A DNA stretch of 64,000 nt, from contig JAKFCX010000058.1 in the NCBI GenBank assembly GCA_036676415.1, positions 1 through 64,000 of the forward strand, given 5' to 3'. Each line of letters starts with the position of its first letter. Positions within the stretch are counted from its first letter, which is position 1. The notes under the pieces were generated by a model. The model did not search any database. It was given only the letters and a program-made list of their open reading frames with translations, and had not been told where the DNA came from. The stretch is from JAEZDC01 sp036676415 (GTDB lineage Bacteria; Bacteroidota; Bacteroidia; Chitinophagales; Chitinophagaceae). Made by a program: the position numbers and the translations under genes. This document shows, in pieces, positions 63,609 through 64,000 of this stretch.

Positions 63609-64000
63609 TCAGGTAGTTTTGAGTTGTTCTGCAGCCACGGTGTTTTTGATCAAACCGATTGATATTGAGTGTCTGATGGCTTCAGAACTGTGGGCAAAAT
63701 AACAACACATTACACCTGCTTCTTTCATCTGCTCAAGGGCCGGAAGAACGGTGGGCTTCGTCTTTTTCCTCACTTTTCTCAGATATACCGCAAGTATCTT
63801 GTTTGGGAAGTGTGATACGATCGATGCATAGATTGTAGGATCTTCCTGTGTATCATCTCCCAATAAGATAAATTTTTGTTCAGGATACACTTCCAGTATC
63901 CGCACTATTCTCATGAACTTAGTTGAATGATTATTCTGTCCGGTCTTCCAAATCTGGCTGAAGAGTTTTAACTGGTTCAATAAATAAACACCCTGTGGCA
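63609..64000 (-). CDS. App1-family phosphatidate phosphatase-like protein, 5' part outside window
   Basis: A partial gene; the reading frame runs off the right edge and only the last 130 residues or so are visible. The block YPEQKFILLGDDTQEDPTIYASIV, followed by FPNKILAVYLRKV, is the C-terminal part of the App1 catalytic domain (DUF2183), whose yeast member is a Mg2+-dependent phosphatidate phosphatase of the HAD superfamily. The DDTQxD acidic pair would be the Mg-binding motif. Confidence 0.82.
   Translation of the reverse strand, partial: PQGVYLLNQLKLFSQIWKTGQNNHSTKFMRIVRILEVYPEQKFILLGDDTQEDPTIYASIVSHFPNKILAVYLRKVRKKTKPTVLPALEQMKEAGVMCCYFAHSSEAIRHSISIGLIKNTVAAEQLKTT

Noticed and set aside
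1..64000. tRNA, rRNA, CRISPR, insertion sequences, prophage
   Set aside because: Looked for regular repeats, transposase and integrase motifs and cloverleaf signals; none were found by eye.

Overview
The window looks like a chromosomal stretch from a Bacteroidota bacterium, most likely of the Chitinophagaceae/Sphingobacteriales type. The reasons are two SusC/SusD pairs, type IX secretion (T9SS) C-terminal sorting domains, Bacteroidota-style -7 boxes (TAnnTTTG), weak Shine-Dalgarno signals, an arginine operon with the succinyl-type transcarbamylase, and a LytS/LytTR pair. I see no tRNA, rRNA, CRISPR array, transposase, integrase or phage gene.

Layout. 0.4-5.6 kb holds a PAS-only protein, a KefG/KefC-type K+ efflux pair, a serine hydrolase and a DUF1801 protein. 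5.6-13.6 kb holds two giant exported proteins: a tricorn-like S41 protease and a 1533-residue T9SS protein that joins a lysozyme-like domain, an Amidase_2 domain and a GHL10 glycosidase. 13.7-17.7 kb holds a nucleoid-associated protein, a CPBP protease and a fused ADP-forming acyl-CoA synthetase. 17.8-23.2 kb is a SusC/SusD/lipoprotein transport operon without enzymes, preceded upstream by a T9SS type B adhesin-like protein. 25.7-36.1 kb is a beta-glucan utilisation locus in the order SusC, SusD, PKD lipoprotein, GH16, GH5-CBM6, GH3. It is read away from a divergent membrane regulator (36.3-39.2 kb), and the shared promoter region carries three copies of a 12-base repeat. 39.2-43.5 kb holds a secreted caspase-like protein with an EF-hand loop and TPR repeats, a candidate small RNA, and a helical repeat protein.

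43.6-51.7 kb is a compact arginine operon transcribed leftwards: a GNAT N-acylglutamate synthase candidate, then argG, argC, argD, argF', argB, argE and argH. Several genes overlap, and two of them start with TTG. Residue 90 of ArgF' is Ala, which points to N-succinylated intermediates. Upstream lies a possible leader peptide ending in an Arg-rich stretch, followed by a hairpin. 52.1-55.6 kb holds a LytS/LytTR two-component pair, a TrpG/PabA amidotransferase and a diverged TrpF. The remainder to 64 kb is PhnA, exonuclease III, a voltage-gated K+ channel, a DUF389 membrane protein and small stress or envelope proteins, ending in an App1-type phosphatase cut by the right edge.

The most interesting items are the amidase-GHL10 fusion, whose two activities would act in sequence on peptidoglycan, the repeat-bearing promoter of the beta-glucan locus, the arginine leader, and the candidate RNA near 41.8 kb. 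All coordinates, residues and motifs were read by eye from the sequence; no database search was run.
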